Shown: positions 46,512 to 56,848 of the stretch, piece by piece
How the letters are laid out: every line of letters starts with the position of its first letter
Numbering within the stretch: the first letter of the stretch is position 1
Source: an uncultured Streptococcus sp.
GTDB taxonomy: Bacteria; Bacillota; Bacilli; Lactobacillales; Streptococcaceae
DNA length: 64,000 nt
Direction: 5' to 3'
Assembly (NCBI GenBank): GCA_934196125.1
Contig: CAKPVT010000002.1
Coordinates: 31,559 to 95,558, forward strand
Position numbers and translations under genes: made by a program
Notes under the pieces: generated by a model
Database searches by the model: none
What the model was told of the DNA's origin: nothing
What the model saw: only the letters and a program-made list of their open reading frames with translations

Positions 46512-47288
46512 ATGCCTGAAACACTCACATTAATCAAAATTGAAAATATCTCACCTAATCCCTACCAACCCCGTTTAGAATTTAAACAAGAAGAGCTGGA
46601 AGAACTAGCACGTTCGATTAAAACTAATGGGCTTATTCAGCCGATTATCGTCCGAGAATCAACTGTCTTTGGTTATGAGCTTATTGCTGGTGAAAGACGT
46701 CTAAGAGCCTCAAAAATGGCAGGTTTAACCGAAATTCCTGCTATCATTAAAAATATCTCTAATCAGGAGAGTATGCAGCTAGCTATCGTTGAAAATTTGC
46801 AACGTTCTGATTTGAATCCAATCGAAGAAGCAAAAGCTTACCAGCAACTTCTGGAAAAAAATCAAATGCCCCATGAAGAATTAGCACAATTTATGGGAAA
46901 ATCTCGCCCCTACATTACCAATTGCCTCAGATTACTTAACCTTCCTAAAAGTCTCTCTGATGCCGTTGAAAAAGGTGAGCTGTCTCAAGGACACGCGCGT
47001 GTTCTTTTAACCCTTAAAAATGTGGAAGAACAAGAGAAGTGGTATCAAAAAATTCTGACAGAGGATATTAGCGTTAGAAAACTTGAACATTTACTAAAAC
47101 CTGCTAAAAAGAAAAAAAATCGTCCCAAAAAGGAAGATATTTTCATTCGAAATCAAGAAGAAGAATTGACCAAACAGTTAGGACTTCCTGTTAAAATTAC
47201 CATCTCTAAAACTGGCACAAAAGGAGAGGTGAGTTTACATTTTCAATCTGAAGAAGACTTAAACAGAATTATCAACAAGCTATTTTAG
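46512..47288 (+). CDS. parB: Chromosome partitioning protein ParB (Spo0J)
   Basis: CTPase that loads at parS and spreads, helping SMC recruitment and origin segregation. 258 residues. The N-terminal CTP-binding motifs appear in NPYQPRLEF and the GERRLRASK region. The HTH parS-binding domain is about 100-200 (NLQRSDLNPIEEAKAYQQLL, LAQFMGKSRPYITNCLRLLN). The C-terminal dimer domain closes the protein. No parA gene is visible, which is normal for streptococci. parS sites are at 44416 and 27157. Confidence 0.96.
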   Translation: MPETLTLIKIENISPNPYQPRLEFKQEELEELARSIKTNGLIQPIIVRESTVFGYELIAGERRLRASKMAGLTEIPAIIKNISNQESMQLAIVENLQRSDLNPIEEAKAYQQLLEKNQMPHEELAQFMGKSRPYITNCLRLLNLPKSLSDAVEKGELSQGHARVLLTLKNVEEQEKWYQKILTEDISVRKLEHLLKPAKKKKNRPKKEDIFIRNQEEELTKQLGLPVKITISKTGTKGEVSLHFQSEEDLNRIINKLF

Positions 47289-47310
47289 CTTGTTGATTTC
47301 TTTTTTTATT
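47271..47310 (+). terminator. Terminator of parB
   Basis: ATCAACAAGCTA/TAGCTTGTTGAT palindromic stem around TTT, followed by CTTTTTTTATTTTT. The parB stop is inside the stem. Confidence 0.8.
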
Positions 47311-47318
47311 TTTCACAG

Positions 47319-47436
47319 TTTTCCACAGAAAAAACAGTTGATAATCCCCAGTTTTATCGCACTTTCCTTGTTTTCCACACCTTGTGGAAAACTTTCGTAA
47401 ACAATGTGTTTTTTTTATTTCCACCGTTGTGGAAAA
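47319..47436. promoter_or_regulatory. oriC, DnaA-box cluster upstream of dnaA
   Basis: Boxes of the TTTTCCACA type occur at 47319-47327 and 47371-47379, and inverted (TGTGGAAAA) at 47383-47391 and 47428-47436. This is the upstream incA-like part of a bipartite origin and probably also autoregulates dnaA. A -10-like TAGAAT (47454-47459) lies before dnaA. Confidence 0.8.
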
Positions 47437-47491
47437 CTTTTTTTTTTTATGTTAGAATAGGTATTGAATTATCCAAAAAAAGGAAACTACT

Positions 47492-48847
47492 ATGACTGAA
47501 AATGAACAAATTTTTTGGAGTAGGGTTTTGGAATTAGCAAAAAACCAACTAAAACAAGCAACATATGAATTTTTTGTTTTGGATGCTCGTTTGATTCAAA
47601 TTGAGCAAAATACGGCTACCATTTATTTAGACCCTATGAAAGAGTTGTTTTGGAATAAAAATCTTAAACCAATTATTTTAACGGCTGGTTTTGAGGTTTA
47701 TAATGCTGAAATTGTTGTCAACTATGTCTTTGAAGAGGATTTAACCAATCAAACAGGAGTAGTGACAACTTCACAAACTGTTCCAACAACTCAAAAAAAC
47801 ACTTTGCCCCTAGTCGATTCTGACTTAAATACCAAATATACCTTTGATAATTTCGTACAAGGTGACGAAAACCGTTGGGCATTTTCTGCGTCTTACGCCG
47901 TTGCAGACGCTCCAGGAACAACTTACAATCCTCTTTTTATTTGGGGAGGACCTGGGTTGGGAAAAACTCACTTGCTCAATGCCATTGGTAATACGGTTTT
48001 GCAAAATAATCCCAATGCGCGTGTAAAGTACATTACTGCTGAAAATTTTATCAATGAATTTGTTATTCATATCCGTTTGGACACAATGGAAGAGTTAAAG
48101 GAAAAATTCCGCAATCTTGATGTCTTGCTAATTGATGATATTCAATCCCTAGCGAAGAAAACATTGTCTGGGACACAGGAAGAATTTTTCAATACTTTCA
48201 ATGCTCTTTATGATAATAACAAGCAAATTGTATTGACAAGTGACCGTACACCTGACCATCTGGACAACCTTGAGCAACGTTTGGTCACGCGCTTCAAATG
48301 GGGCTTGACAATCAATATCACTCCCCCTGATTTTGAAACACGTGTTGCCATTTTAACGAATAAAACGCAAGAATATAATTATATTTTTCCGCAAGATACT
48401 ATTGAGTATTTAGCAGGACAATTTGAGTCCAACGTTCGTGACCTTGAGGGAGCTTTAAAAGATATTAGCCTTGTTGCTAGCATTAAAAAGATTGAAACCA
48501 TTACGGTTGATGTCGCAGCAGAAGCGATTCGCGCTCGTAAGCAAGACGGTCCAAAAATGACAGTTATCCCAATCGATGAAATCCAAAGCCAAGTTGGAAA
48601 ATTCTATGACGTTACTGTTAAAGAAATCAAGGCAACCAAACGGACGCAAGATATTGTTTTGGCGCGCCAAGTAGCCATGTATCTCGCGCGTGAAATGACT
48701 GATAACTCACTTCCAAAAATCGGGAAGGAGTTTGGCGGTCGCGACCACTCAACGGTCTTACATGCCTACAATAAAATCAAAAATATGTTAGCTCAAGATG
48801 ACAGTTTGCGTATTGAAATTGAAACCATCAAAAATAAGATAAAATAG
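47492..48847 (+). CDS. dnaA: Chromosomal replication initiator protein DnaA
   Basis: 451 residues. Domain I (about 1-85) is followed by a short linker. The AAA+ domain III has Walker [17 protein letters not shown], Walker [11 protein letters not shown] and sensor/arginine segments near [13 protein letters not shown]. Domain IV at the C-terminus has the DNA-binding signature [18 protein letters not shown]. It is flanked on both sides by DnaA boxes and followed by dnaN. Confidence 0.98.
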   Translation: MTENEQIFWSRVLELAKNQLKQATYEFFVLDARLIQIEQNTATIYLDPMKELFWNKNLKPIILTAGFEVYNAEIVVNYVFEEDLTNQTGVVTTSQTVPTTQKNTLPLVDSDLNTKYTFDNFVQGDENRWAFSASYAVADAPGTTYNPLFIWGGPGLGKTHLLNAIGNTVLQNNPNARVKYITAENFINEFVIHIRLDTMEELKEKFRNLDVLLIDDIQSLAKKTLSGTQEEFFNTFNALYDNNKQIVLTSDRTPDHLDNLEQRLVTRFKWGLTINITPPDFETRVAILTNKTQEYNYIFPQDTIEYLAGQFESNVRDLEGALKDISLVASIKKIETITVDVAAEAIRARKQDGPKMTVIPIDEIQSQVGKFYDVTVKEIKATKRTQDIVLARQVAMYLAREMTDNSLPKIGKEFGGRDHSTVLHAYNKIKNMLAQDDSLRIEIETIKNKIK

Positions 48848-48850
48848 GTG

Positions 48851-48976
48851 TTGTGGATAACATTAAAATTCCCAGTAACTTATCCACAGATTGTTAACAA
48901 CTCTTTTTGCGCGACTTTTGTGCGATTTTAGGACTTATCAACAATATAAACAAGACCTACTACTACTACTAATTTA
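48851..48976. promoter_or_regulatory. oriC, unwinding side (dnaA-dnaN intergenic region)
   Basis: Perfect DnaA boxes TGTGGATAA (48852-48860) and TTATCCACA (48880-48888), one degenerate TTATCAACA (48935-48943), and a GC-rich patch TTTTTGCGCGAC. A run of TAC triplets (CTACTACTACTACTAAT, about 48957-48974) then precedes AT-rich DNA. This order (boxes, GC patch, trinucleotide run, AT-rich) matches the DnaA-trio basal unwinding module described in Bacillus. Confidence 0.8.
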
Positions 48977-49003
48977 ATACTTAATAACTAAAGGAGTTTC
49001 CCT

Positions 49004-50140
49004 ATGATTAAATTCTCAATAAATAAATCTTTCTTTCTTCAAGCATTGAATGCAACCAAGAGAGCAATTTCTACTAAAAATGCGATTCCTGTTCTTTCAA
49101 CAATTAAAATTGAAGTTCAAAATAGTAACATTACATTGACTGGTTCTAACGGACAAATTTCAATTGAAAATACTATTCCAACTTCTAATGACAATGCAGG
49201 CTTATTGATTACTTCAACTGGTGCTGTACTATTAGAAGCAAACTTCTTTATTAATATTGTTTCAAGTCTTCCAGATGTGACATTAGACTTTGAAGAAATT
49301 GAACACCATCAAATTGTTCTAACAAGTGGTAAATCAGAAATTACCTTAAAAGGAAAAGATGTTGACCTTTACCCTCGTATTCAAGAAATAGCTACTGAAA
49401 ATCCTTTAGTTTTGGAAACAAAACTATTGAAATCTATCATTGCTGAAACAGCCTTTGCAGCAAGTCTTCAAGAAAGCCGTCCAATCTTGACTGGTGTTCA
49501 CATGGTTCTCAGTGACCACAAAGACTTTAAAGCAGTCGCAACTGATTCTCACCGTATGAGCCAACGTAAATTAACTTTGGAAAACACTTCAAATGATTTC
49601 AACGTTGTTATTCCAAGTAAATCTTTACGTGAATTTGCAGCTGTATTTACAGATGATATTGAAACGGTAGAAGTCTTCTTCTCTGATAGTCAAATGCTTT
49701 TTAGAAGCGACTACATTAGCTTCTATACACGACTTTTAGAAGGAAATTATCCTGATACTGACCGCTTATTGACAGATACTTTTGAAACAGAAGTGACATT
49801 TAATACCAATGCACTTCGTTCAGCAATGGAACGTGCTCACTTGATTTCAAATGCAACACAAAATGGTACTGTTAAACTTGAAATTGCTAATAATAGCGTT
49901 TCTGCTCACGTTAACTCACCTGAAGTCGGTAAAGTTAACGAAGAATTGGATACTATTGACCAATCAGGCAACGATTTGACAATCAGCTTTAACCCAACTT
50001 ATCTGATTGAAGCTCTTAAAGCCTTGAAGAGTGAAACAGTTGTTATTCGCTTTATTTCACCAGTGCGTCCATTTACTTTGATGCCAGATGATGATGCTGA
50101 GAACTTTATTCAATTAATCACTCCAGTTCGTACAAACTAA
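49004..50140 (+). CDS. dnaN: DNA polymerase III beta subunit (sliding clamp)
   Basis: Ring-shaped processivity factor for replication. 378 residues starting MIKFSINKSFFLQALNATKR. Three repeated clamp domains are seen, with LTGVHMVLSDHKDFKAVATD in domain 2 and the conserved C-terminal FIQLITPVRTN. AAGGAG precedes the ATG. It is followed by a terminator. Confidence 0.98.
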   Translation: MIKFSINKSFFLQALNATKRAISTKNAIPVLSTIKIEVQNSNITLTGSNGQISIENTIPTSNDNAGLLITSTGAVLLEANFFINIVSSLPDVTLDFEEIEHHQIVLTSGKSEITLKGKDVDLYPRIQEIATENPLVLETKLLKSIIAETAFAASLQESRPILTGVHMVLSDHKDFKAVATDSHRMSQRKLTLENTSNDFNVVIPSKSLREFAAVFTDDIETVEVFFSDSQMLFRSDYISFYTRLLEGNYPDTDRLLTDTFETEVTFNTNALRSAMERAHLISNATQNGTVKLEIANNSVSAHVNSPEVGKVNEELDTIDQSGNDLTISFNPTYLIEALKALKSETVVIRFISPVRPFTLMPDDDAENFIQLITPVRTN

Positions 50141-50216
50141 AAATCTTTAAGAAAAATTTAAGGAAGAATTTATACACTATAATCATCCTAAAACTTTTCT
50201 TTTTCATAATCTCCAG

Positions 50217-50250
50217 CGGGAGCACTGTTCATGCAGTGTTCTCGTTTTTT
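50217..50250 (+). terminator. Terminator of dnaN
   Basis: GGAGCACTG-TTCATG-CAGTGTTCT stem followed by CGTTTTTT. Confidence 0.85.
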
Positions 50251-50251
50251 A

Positions 50252-50260
50252 TGGTATAAT
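50252..50260 (+). promoter_or_regulatory. Extended -10 promoter close to the diacylglycerol kinase gene
   Basis: TGGTATAAT directly after the dnaN terminator. The first ATG (50271) is only 10 bp after the -10, so the transcript would be leaderless or nearly so. No Shine-Dalgarno lies between. Confidence 0.55.
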
Positions 50261-50270
50261 ATCTAATAAT

Positions 50271-51146
50271 ATGATGCTTTATATTATGGCTAATCCCCAT
50301 GCAGGAAATCATGGGACAAAACAAGTTATCAGTGATATTGAAAAACATCATACATCAGATATTTGCACTTTATTAACACGCTATAAAAACGATGAATTAC
50401 ATCAAGTTGAGAGACTGCTAAAAACATTTGACCCAGAAAAAGATAAGCTTCTGATTGTCGGAGGAGATGGGACATTATCAAAAGTTCTCTATCATTTGCT
50501 AGCCAATCTTCCGTTTGCCTATTGTCCTGTCGGTTCTGGTAATGATTTTGCGCGTGCTCTTGGTATAGTACCAAACTTAGAAGCATTATTAGCCTCGCTA
50601 ACAAATCTGCCTAAAGAAATCACGTTTTACAGTTATCAAGAAGGTTTAGTATTAAATAGCTTAGATTTAGGATTTGCAGCATGGGTTGTTAATCAAGCTG
50701 CTAATTCAACATTAAAAACTGTGCTTAATAAATGCCACTTTGGAAAATTGACTTATGTTGCAACCGCCATTCAATTTTTATTAAAAAATCCCCTCCAAGC
50801 TTCTGTGAGTTCGGAAGGAGATAACTTGACCTTAGATGACCATTTCTTTTTCTCGTTAGCTAATAATACTTATTTTGGTGGAGTGATTATGATTTGGCCA
50901 ATGGCGACTGTTCATTCTGAGAATTTGGAGTGTGTTTATGCCAAAGGAGAAACTTTTTTCCAACGATTAACGGTACTGTTATCTTTGGTTCTTAAAAGAC
51001 GTGAGAAATCATCTTACTTAAATCACTGTTCGTTAAAACAGGTTACTGTTAACTTTCCAAAAGAGAGTTTAATTGAAATTGATGGTGAAGTTGTATCACT
51101 AAACGAAATTACTTTATCACCACAAAAACGCTATATTTGTTTGTAA
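50271..51146 (+). CDS. Diacylglycerol kinase family protein
   Basis: 291 residues. The catalytic domain (about 1-125) has LYIMANPHAGNHGTK, VGGDGTLSKVLYHLL and PVGSGNDFARALGI, the conserved nucleotide- and lipid-binding motifs of DgkB/YegS-like kinases. The C-terminal domain ends IEIDGEVVSLNEITL. It probably phosphorylates diacylglycerol or a related lipid at the membrane surface. It may be translated from a leaderless message. DUF951 follows after 10 bp. Confidence 0.85.
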   Translation: MMLYIMANPHAGNHGTKQVISDIEKHHTSDICTLLTRYKNDELHQVERLLKTFDPEKDKLLIVGGDGTLSKVLYHLLANLPFAYCPVGSGNDFARALGIVPNLEALLASLTNLPKEITFYSYQEGLVLNSLDLGFAAWVVNQAANSTLKTVLNKCHFGKLTYVATAIQFLLKNPLQASVSSEGDNLTLDDHFFFSLANNTYFGGVIMIWPMATVHSENLECVYAKGETFFQRLTVLLSLVLKRREKSSYLNHCSLKQVTVNFPKESLIEIDGEVVSLNEITLSPQKRYICL

Positions 51147-51156
51147 AAGGAGAAAT

Positions 51157-51351
51157 ATGTACGAACTTGGAAGTCATGTTGAAATGAAAAAGCCCCATGC
51201 TTGTACGATAAAAGCTACTGGAAAAAAAGCCAATGAATGGGAAGTCATTCGACTTGGGGCTGATATTAAAATTCGTTGCACAAACTGCGACCATATTGTC
51301 ATGATGAGCCGCCACGACTTTGAACGCAAATTAAAGAAAGTTTTGTCGTAA
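51157..51351 (+). CDS. DUF951 family protein
   Basis: 64 residues starting MYELGSHVEMKKPHACTIKA. It has a small beta-rich fold with IKIRCTNCDHIVMMSR, where a CxxC could bind zinc. It is found next to ychF or parB in many Firmicutes; the function is unknown. An AAGGAG site precedes it. It is transcribed with the diacylglycerol kinase gene. Confidence 0.88.
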   Translation: MYELGSHVEMKKPHACTIKATGKKANEWEVIRLGADIKIRCTNCDHIVMMSRHDFERKLKKVLS

Positions 51352-51416
51352 ACTAAAAATAATCATACTGAACTCAATTTTTATGTCTAATAGCGCTTGC
51401 TATATAGTAGGAATGC

Positions 51417-51446
51417 TTGTTTAATGCTGAGTTTTTCTGCTATAAT
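51417..51446 (+). promoter_or_regulatory. Promoter of ychF
   Basis: TTGTTT (51417-51422), 18-bp spacer, TATAAT (51441-51446) preceded by TGC (extended -10). 51352-51416 has no feature. Confidence 0.6.
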
Positions 51447-51484
51447 AGGTATGATTGAATAATTTAAACGGAGACTAATAAAAT

Positions 51485-52600
51485 ATGGCTTTAACAGCAG
51501 GTATTGTTGGTTTACCAAACGTCGGAAAATCAACTCTTTTTAATGCGATTACTAAAGCAGGTGCGGAAGCTGCTAACTATCCTTTCGCGACAATCGATCC
51601 TAACGTTGGTATGGTAGAAGTTCCAGATGAACGTCTACAAAAATTGACTGAGCTTATCACACCTAAAAAAACAGTCCCAACAACATTTGAATTTACTGAT
51701 ATTGCAGGTATCGTAAAAGGGGCTTCTCGTGGTGAAGGTCTTGGTAACAAATTCCTGGCTAACATTCGTGAAGTTGATGCGATTGTTCACGTTGTTCGTG
51801 CTTTTGATGACGAAAACGTTATGCGTGAACAAGGGCGTGAAGATGCCTTTGTTGACCCACTTGCTGATATTGATACCATTAACTTGGAATTGATTCTTGC
51901 TGACTTGGAATCTGTTAACAAACGTTATGCGCGTGTTGAAAAAGTAGCACGTACACAAAAAGACAAAGATTCTGTTGCAGAATTTAACGTTCTTCAAAAA
52001 ATTAAACCAGTCCTTGAAGACGGAAAATCAGCACGTACGGTTGACTTTACAGAAGAAGAACAAAAAATCGTTAAACAATTGTTCCTTTTGACAACAAAAC
52101 CAGTGCTTTATGTTGCAAACGTTGATGAAGATAAAGTAGCTAATGCAGACGATATCGAATACGTAAAACAAATTCGTGAATTTGCTGCAACTGAAAATGC
52201 AGAAGTTGTTGTCATCTCAGCGCGTGCCGAAGAAGAAATCTCTGAACTTGATGATGAAGATAAAGCATTATTCCTTGAAGACCTTGGTTTAACAGAATCT
52301 GGTGTTGATAAATTGACACGTGCTGCTTATCATTTGCTTGGTCTTGGCACTTACTTTACAGCAGGTGAAAAAGAAGTCCGTGCATGGACATTCAAACGTG
52401 GTATCAAAGCTCCTCAAGCAGCTGGTATCATTCACTCTGATTTTGAACGTGGATTTATCCGTGCGATTACAATGTCTTATGATGACTTAATCAAATATGG
52501 TTCTGAAAAAGCTGTCAAAGAAGCAGGTCGTCTTCATGAAGAAGGGAAAGATTATGTGGTTCAAGATGGTGATATCATGGAATTCCGCTTTAACGTATAA
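51485..52600 (+). CDS. ychF: Redox-regulated ATPase YchF (OLA1 family)
   Basis: 371 residues. Walker A is [19 protein letters not shown]2/G3 region [18 protein letters not shown], and the nucleotide-specificity motif has the NVDE form that favours ATP. A coiled-coil insertion (about 130-200) and a C-terminal TGS domain (about 285-370) complete the family layout. It associates with ribosomes and affects stress responses. Followed after 78 bp by pth, as is common. Confidence 0.96.
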   Translation: MALTAGIVGLPNVGKSTLFNAITKAGAEAANYPFATIDPNVGMVEVPDERLQKLTELITPKKTVPTTFEFTDIAGIVKGASRGEGLGNKFLANIREVDAIVHVVRAFDDENVMREQGREDAFVDPLADIDTINLELILADLESVNKRYARVEKVARTQKDKDSVAEFNVLQKIKPVLEDGKSARTVDFTEEEQKIVKQLFLLTTKPVLYVANVDEDKVANADDIEYVKQIREFAATENAEVVVISARAEEEISELDDEDKALFLEDLGLTESGVDKLTRAAYHLLGLGTYFTAGEKEVRAWTFKRGIKAPQAAGIIHSDFERGFIRAITMSYDDLIKYGSEKAVKEAGRLHEEGKDYVVQDGDIMEFRFNV

Positions 52601-52623
52601 GCAAAATTAATTAAATATTGCCG

Positions 52624-52661
52624 AGGTTGGAAAAAAGTTTTTTCCAGCCCTTTTGGCATTT
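52624..52661 (+). terminator. Hairpin between ychF and pth
   Basis: GGTTGGAAAAAA/TTTTTTCCAGCC stem with a one-base loop, followed by CTTTTGGC. Shape is like an attenuator or terminator, with a poor T-run. Confidence 0.5.
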
Positions 52662-52678
52662 ATTGGAAAGGAAAATTA

Positions 52679-53248
52679 ATGGTAAAAATGATTGTTGGTC
52701 TGGGAAACCCAGGCAGTAAATATCACGAAACAAGGCATAATATTGGTTTTATGGCAATTGACCGCATTGCTAAGGATTTCAATGTCACATTTTCAGAGGA
52801 AAAGAATTTTAAAGCAGAAGTTGGTTCTTGTTTTATCAACGGAGAAAAAGTTTATCTAGTCAAACCAATCACTTTCATGAACAATTCAGGCATCGCTGTT
52901 CATGCTTTGTTGACGTATTATAATATTGATATTGAAGATTTCTTGGTGATTTATGATGATTTAGATATGAAAGTGGGGCGTATTCGCCTACGTCAGAAAG
53001 GCTCTGCTGGTGGGCATAATGGCATAAAATCTATCATTACTCACACTGGAACGCAGGCATTTGACCGTATTAAAGTTGGTATTGGACGTCCAAAGCAAGG
53101 TCGTTCGGTAGTTGACCATGTTCTTGGAAAATTTGACCAAGATGACTATATTACAGTTACTAATACACTTGAAAAGGTTAATGAAGCTGTTCAAGTGTAT
53201 TTACAGGAAGCAGATTTTGTAAAAACCATGCAAAAATTTAATGGGTAA
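52679..53248 (+). CDS. pth: Peptidyl-tRNA hydrolase
   Basis: Recycles peptidyl-tRNA released by abortive translation. 189 residues with [20 protein letters not shown] (catalytic histidine in RHNIG) and further family segments [30 protein letters not shown] and [17 protein letters not shown] precedes the ATG. The mfd gene begins right at its end. Confidence 0.97.
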   Translation: MVKMIVGLGNPGSKYHETRHNIGFMAIDRIAKDFNVTFSEEKNFKAEVGSCFINGEKVYLVKPITFMNNSGIAVHALLTYYNIDIEDFLVIYDDLDMKVGRIRLRQKGSAGGHNGIKSIITHTGTQAFDRIKVGIGRPKQGRSVVDHVLGKFDQDDYITVTNTLEKVNEAVQVYLQEADFVKTMQKFNG

Positions 53249-53252
53249 GTCT

Positions 53253-56200
53253 ATGAATATTATTGATTTATTTAGTCAAAATAAGGTCATTCAAACATGG
53301 CATAGCGGCGTGGCTAATCTTGGTAGGCAACTGATTATGGGCTTATCAGGTTCTAGTAGAACTCTTGCCATTGCTTCTGCTTATCAGGCTAATGAGGAAA
53401 AAATAGTTGTTATCACCTCAACACAAAATGAAGTTGAAAAATTGGCTAGTGATTTATCTAGCTTGATTGGTGAGGACAAGATTTATACTTTTTTTGCGGA
53501 TGATGTTGCGGCGGCAGAGTTTATTTTTGCTTCGATGGATAAGGCACACTCACGCCTAGAAGCTTTAAATTTTTTACAAGATAATAAGCAATCTGGTATC
53601 TTAATTACAAGTTTAGTGGGAGCCCGTGTTTTACTACCAAATCCAGAAATTTATGCTGAAAGTCAGCTAAATTTTGTTGTCGGTGAGGATTACAATCTTG
53701 ACAAGGTTGTAAAGGAACTGTCAAATGTCGGTTACCAAAAAGTATCACAGGTTCTTAATCCAGGCGAATTTAGTCGGCGTGGTGATATCGTTGATATTTA
53801 TGAGATGACAGCTGACTATCCTTATCGTTTAGAGTTCTTTGGTGATGAAGTTGATGGCATTCGTCAGTTTGATGCAGAAACACAAAAATCACTTAGTAAT
53901 ATTGAGCAGGTAACCATTTCCCCAGCTGATGAGCTCATTTTATCGGAAGAAGATTTTGCTAGAGCTAGTAAGGCATTTGAGACGTTTTTAGAGACTGCTA
54001 AAGATAAACAGCAGGTTTATTTAAGTGAGCTTTATGCTGCAACTCAGGAACAGTATAAGCATCAAGACATTAGACGTTTCTTATCACTCTTTTATGCGAA
54101 GGGATGGACGTTACTTGATTACATTCCTAAGGGAACACCAGTCTTTTTTGATGATTTTCAAAAGCTAGTTGACCGCAATGCTAAGTTTGATTTGGAAGTT
54201 GCAAACTTATTGACAGAAGATTTACAACATGGTAAAGCAGTGTCAAGTTTGGTTTACTTCGCTGATATTTATAAAGACTTACGTCAATATCAGCCAGCAA
54301 CGTTCTTTTCTAATTTTCATAAAGGATTGGGTAATCTTAAATTTGATAACCTTCATAATTTTACACAATATCCAATGCAAGAATTTTTCAATCAATTTCC
54401 GTTATTGATTGATGAAGTTAATCGTTATCAAAAATCTAAAGCGACCGTTTTAATTCAAGCAGATTCGCAGCATGGCTTAGAACGTTTACAGGAGAATTTA
54501 CATGAATATGGTTTGGAATTACCTGTGGTTGCTGCAGATGATTTACAAGCACAACAAGCTCAGCTAGTCGTTGGGAATTTATCAAATGGCTTTTATTTTG
54601 CTGATGAGAAAATTGTTCTCATTACCGAGCATGAAATTTACCATAAGAAAATTAAGCGCCGTATTCGTCGTTCAAATATTAGCAATGCCGAACGTTTGAA
54701 AGACTACAATGAATTGTCAAAAGGTGATTATGTGGTTCACCATGTTCATGGTATTGGTAAATTTTTAGGAATTGAAACAATTGAAATCCATGGTGTACAC
54801 CGCGATTATTTGACTATTCAATATCAAGGTTCTTCAACAATTTCATTGCCAGTAGAGCAAATTGAAAGTTTATCAAAATACGTTTCTGCAGATGGCAAGG
54901 AACCTAAAATCAATAAATTAAATGATGGTCGTTTCCAAAAGACCAAACAAAAGGTTTTTAAGCAAGTTGAAGACATTGCGGATGATTTGTTGAAATTGTA
55001 TGCGGAACGTAGTCAGCTAAAAGGTTTTGCTTTTTCACCAGACGATGATTTGCAGCGGGAATTTGACGAAGATTTTGCTTTTGTAGAAACAGAGGACCAG
55101 CTTCGCTCTATCAAGGAAATTAAGCACGACATGGAAAAAGATAAGCCAATGGATCGCTTATTGGTTGGGGATGTTGGCTTTGGTAAAACAGAAGTTGCGA
55201 TGCGCGCCGCTTTTAAAGCTGTTAAAGACCATAAACAAGTAGCTGTCTTAGTGCCAACAACTGTTCTTGCTCAACAACACTACACAAATTTCTCAGAGCG
55301 TTTTGAAAATTATCCTGTTACAGTTGATGTGCTTAGTCGTTTCCGTAGCAAAAAAGAGCAAAATGACACCCTAGACAAGTTGAAAAAAGGTCAAGTTGAT
55401 ATCATTATTGGTACTCATCGTCTGTTATCTAAAGATGTTGATTTTGCTGATTTAGGTTTGATTATTATTGATGAGGAGCAACGTTTCGGCGTTAAGCACA
55501 AAGAAAAATTAAAAGAGCTTAAGACTAAAGTTGATGTATTGACCTTGACAGCGACTCCAATTCCACGAACCCTTCACATGTCAATGTTGGGAATTCGCGA
55601 CCTGTCAGTTATTGAAACGCCACCGACTAATCGTTACCCTGTTCAAACTTACGTTTTGGAAACTAATACTGGTCTGATTCGTGAGGCTATCATTCGTGAA
55701 ATTGACCGTAGCGGACAAGTTTTCTACGTTTACAATAGGGTTGACACCATTGACCAAAAAGTGTCAGAATTGCAAGAGTTGGTTCCTGAAGCAAGCATTG
55801 GTTTTGTTCATGGTCAGATGAGTGAAATTCAACTTGAAAATACGCTCATGGACTTTATTGACGGTGTTTACGATGTTCTGGTTGCGACAACTATCATTGA
55901 AATAGGCGTTGATATTTCTAATGTTAATACTTTATTTATCGAAAATGCAGACCACATGGGCTTGTCAACTTTGTATCAACTTCGTGGACGTGTTGGGCGT
56001 TCTAATCGAATTGCTTACGCCTACCTCATGTACCGCCCAGACAAGATTTTGACAGAGGTCTCTGAAAAACGTTTAGATACCATTAAAGGCTTTACAGAAT
56101 TAGGTTCTGGTTTCAAAATTGCCATGCGTGATTTGTCCATTCGTGGTGCAGGAAATATTCTTGGCGCCTCACAAAGTGGTTTTATTGACTCTGTTGGTTT

Positions 56201-56750
56201 TGAAATGTATTCGCAGTTACTAGAAGAGGCTATCGCTAAGAAACAAGGCAAATTTCAAGCGCGCCGTAAGAGCAATGCGGAGATGAATTTACAAATTGAT
56301 GCCTATTTACCAAGCGAATATATTGACGATGAACGTCAAAAAATTGAAATTTATAAACGTATTCGTGAAATTGAAAGCCAGAAAGATTATCAAAGTTTAC
56401 AAGATGAGTTAATTGACCGTTTTGGCGAATACCCTGACCAAGTCGCCTACTTACTTGAAATTGGCTTGGTTAAAACTTATATGGACAATGCTTTCACAGA
56501 ACTTGTGGAACGTAAAGATAACAATCTATTAGTACGTTTTGAAAAAGCTTCGCTGCAACATTACTTGACACAAGATTATTTTGAAGCTCTTTCAAAAACA
56601 AACTTGAAAGCCCGTATTGGCGAAAATCAAGGTAAAATTGAAATTACTTTTAATATCCGTGATAAAAAAGATTATGAGATTTTAGAAGAACTTCAGAATT
56701 TCGGTAAAATGCTAGCTGAAATCAAATCCAGAAAAATTGAAAAAGACTAG
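53253..56750 (+). CDS. mfd: Transcription-repair coupling factor Mfd
   Basis: Removes stalled RNA polymerase and recruits UvrA. 1,165 residues from the ATG at 53253 (MNIIDLFSQNKVIQTWHSGV); the ATG at 53241 overlapping pth would add four residues. The N-terminal UvrB-like domains (about 1-340) precede the RNA-polymerase-interacting CarD-like domain (about 490-560, YVVHHVHGIGKFLGIETIEI). The translocase has Walker A LLVGDVGFGKTEVAMRA, IIIDEEQRFGVKHKEKL and LTATPIPRTLHM. The C-terminal TRCF domain closes the protein. Confidence 0.97.
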   Translation: MNIIDLFSQNKVIQTWHSGVANLGRQLIMGLSGSSRTLAIASAYQANEEKIVVITSTQNEVEKLASDLSSLIGEDKIYTFFADDVAAAEFIFASMDKAHSRLEALNFLQDNKQSGILITSLVGARVLLPNPEIYAESQLNFVVGEDYNLDKVVKELSNVGYQKVSQVLNPGEFSRRGDIVDIYEMTADYPYRLEFFGDEVDGIRQFDAETQKSLSNIEQVTISPADELILSEEDFARASKAFETFLETAKDKQQVYLSELYAATQEQYKHQDIRRFLSLFYAKGWTLLDYIPKGTPVFFDDFQKLVDRNAKFDLEVANLLTEDLQHGKAVSSLVYFADIYKDLRQYQPATFFSNFHKGLGNLKFDNLHNFTQYPMQEFFNQFPLLIDEVNRYQKSKATVLIQADSQHGLERLQENLHEYGLELPVVAADDLQAQQAQLVVGNLSNGFYFADEKIVLITEHEIYHKKIKRRIRRSNISNAERLKDYNELSKGDYVVHHVHGIGKFLGIETIEIHGVHRDYLTIQYQGSSTISLPVEQIESLSKYVSADGKEPKINKLNDGRFQKTKQKVFKQVEDIADDLLKLYAERSQLKGFAFSPDDDLQREFDEDFAFVETEDQLRSIKEIKHDMEKDKPMDRLLVGDVGFGKTEVAMRAAFKAVKDHKQVAVLVPTTVLAQQHYTNFSERFENYPVTVDVLSRFRSKKEQNDTLDKLKKGQVDIIIGTHRLLSKDVDFADLGLIIIDEEQRFGVKHKEKLKELKTKVDVLTLTATPIPRTLHMSMLGIRDLSVIETPPTNRYPVQTYVLETNTGLIREAIIREIDRSGQVFYVYNRVDTIDQKVSELQELVPEASIGFVHGQMSEIQLENTLMDFIDGVYDVLVATTIIEIGVDISNVNTLFIENADHMGLSTLYQLRGRVGRSNRIAYAYLMYRPDKILTEVSEKRLDTIKGFTELGSGFKIAMRDLSIRGAGNILGASQSGFIDSVGFEMYSQLLEEAIAKKQGKFQARRKSNAEMNLQIDAYLPSEYIDDERQKIEIYKRIREIESQKDYQSLQDELIDRFGEYPDQVAYLLEIGLVKTYMDNAFTELVERKDNNLLVRFEKASLQHYLTQDYFEALSKTNLKARIGENQGKIEITFNIRDKKDYEILEELQNFGKMLAEIKSRKIEKD

Positions 56751-56848
56751 CTGTCAAAGCCTTTTGTCAGTAGAAAGCTAGTATATCAAAGAGATTTTAT
56801 GGTAAACTTTTTGATAAAGTCTAGACTGGAATTATCAAGGAGGTCAAA

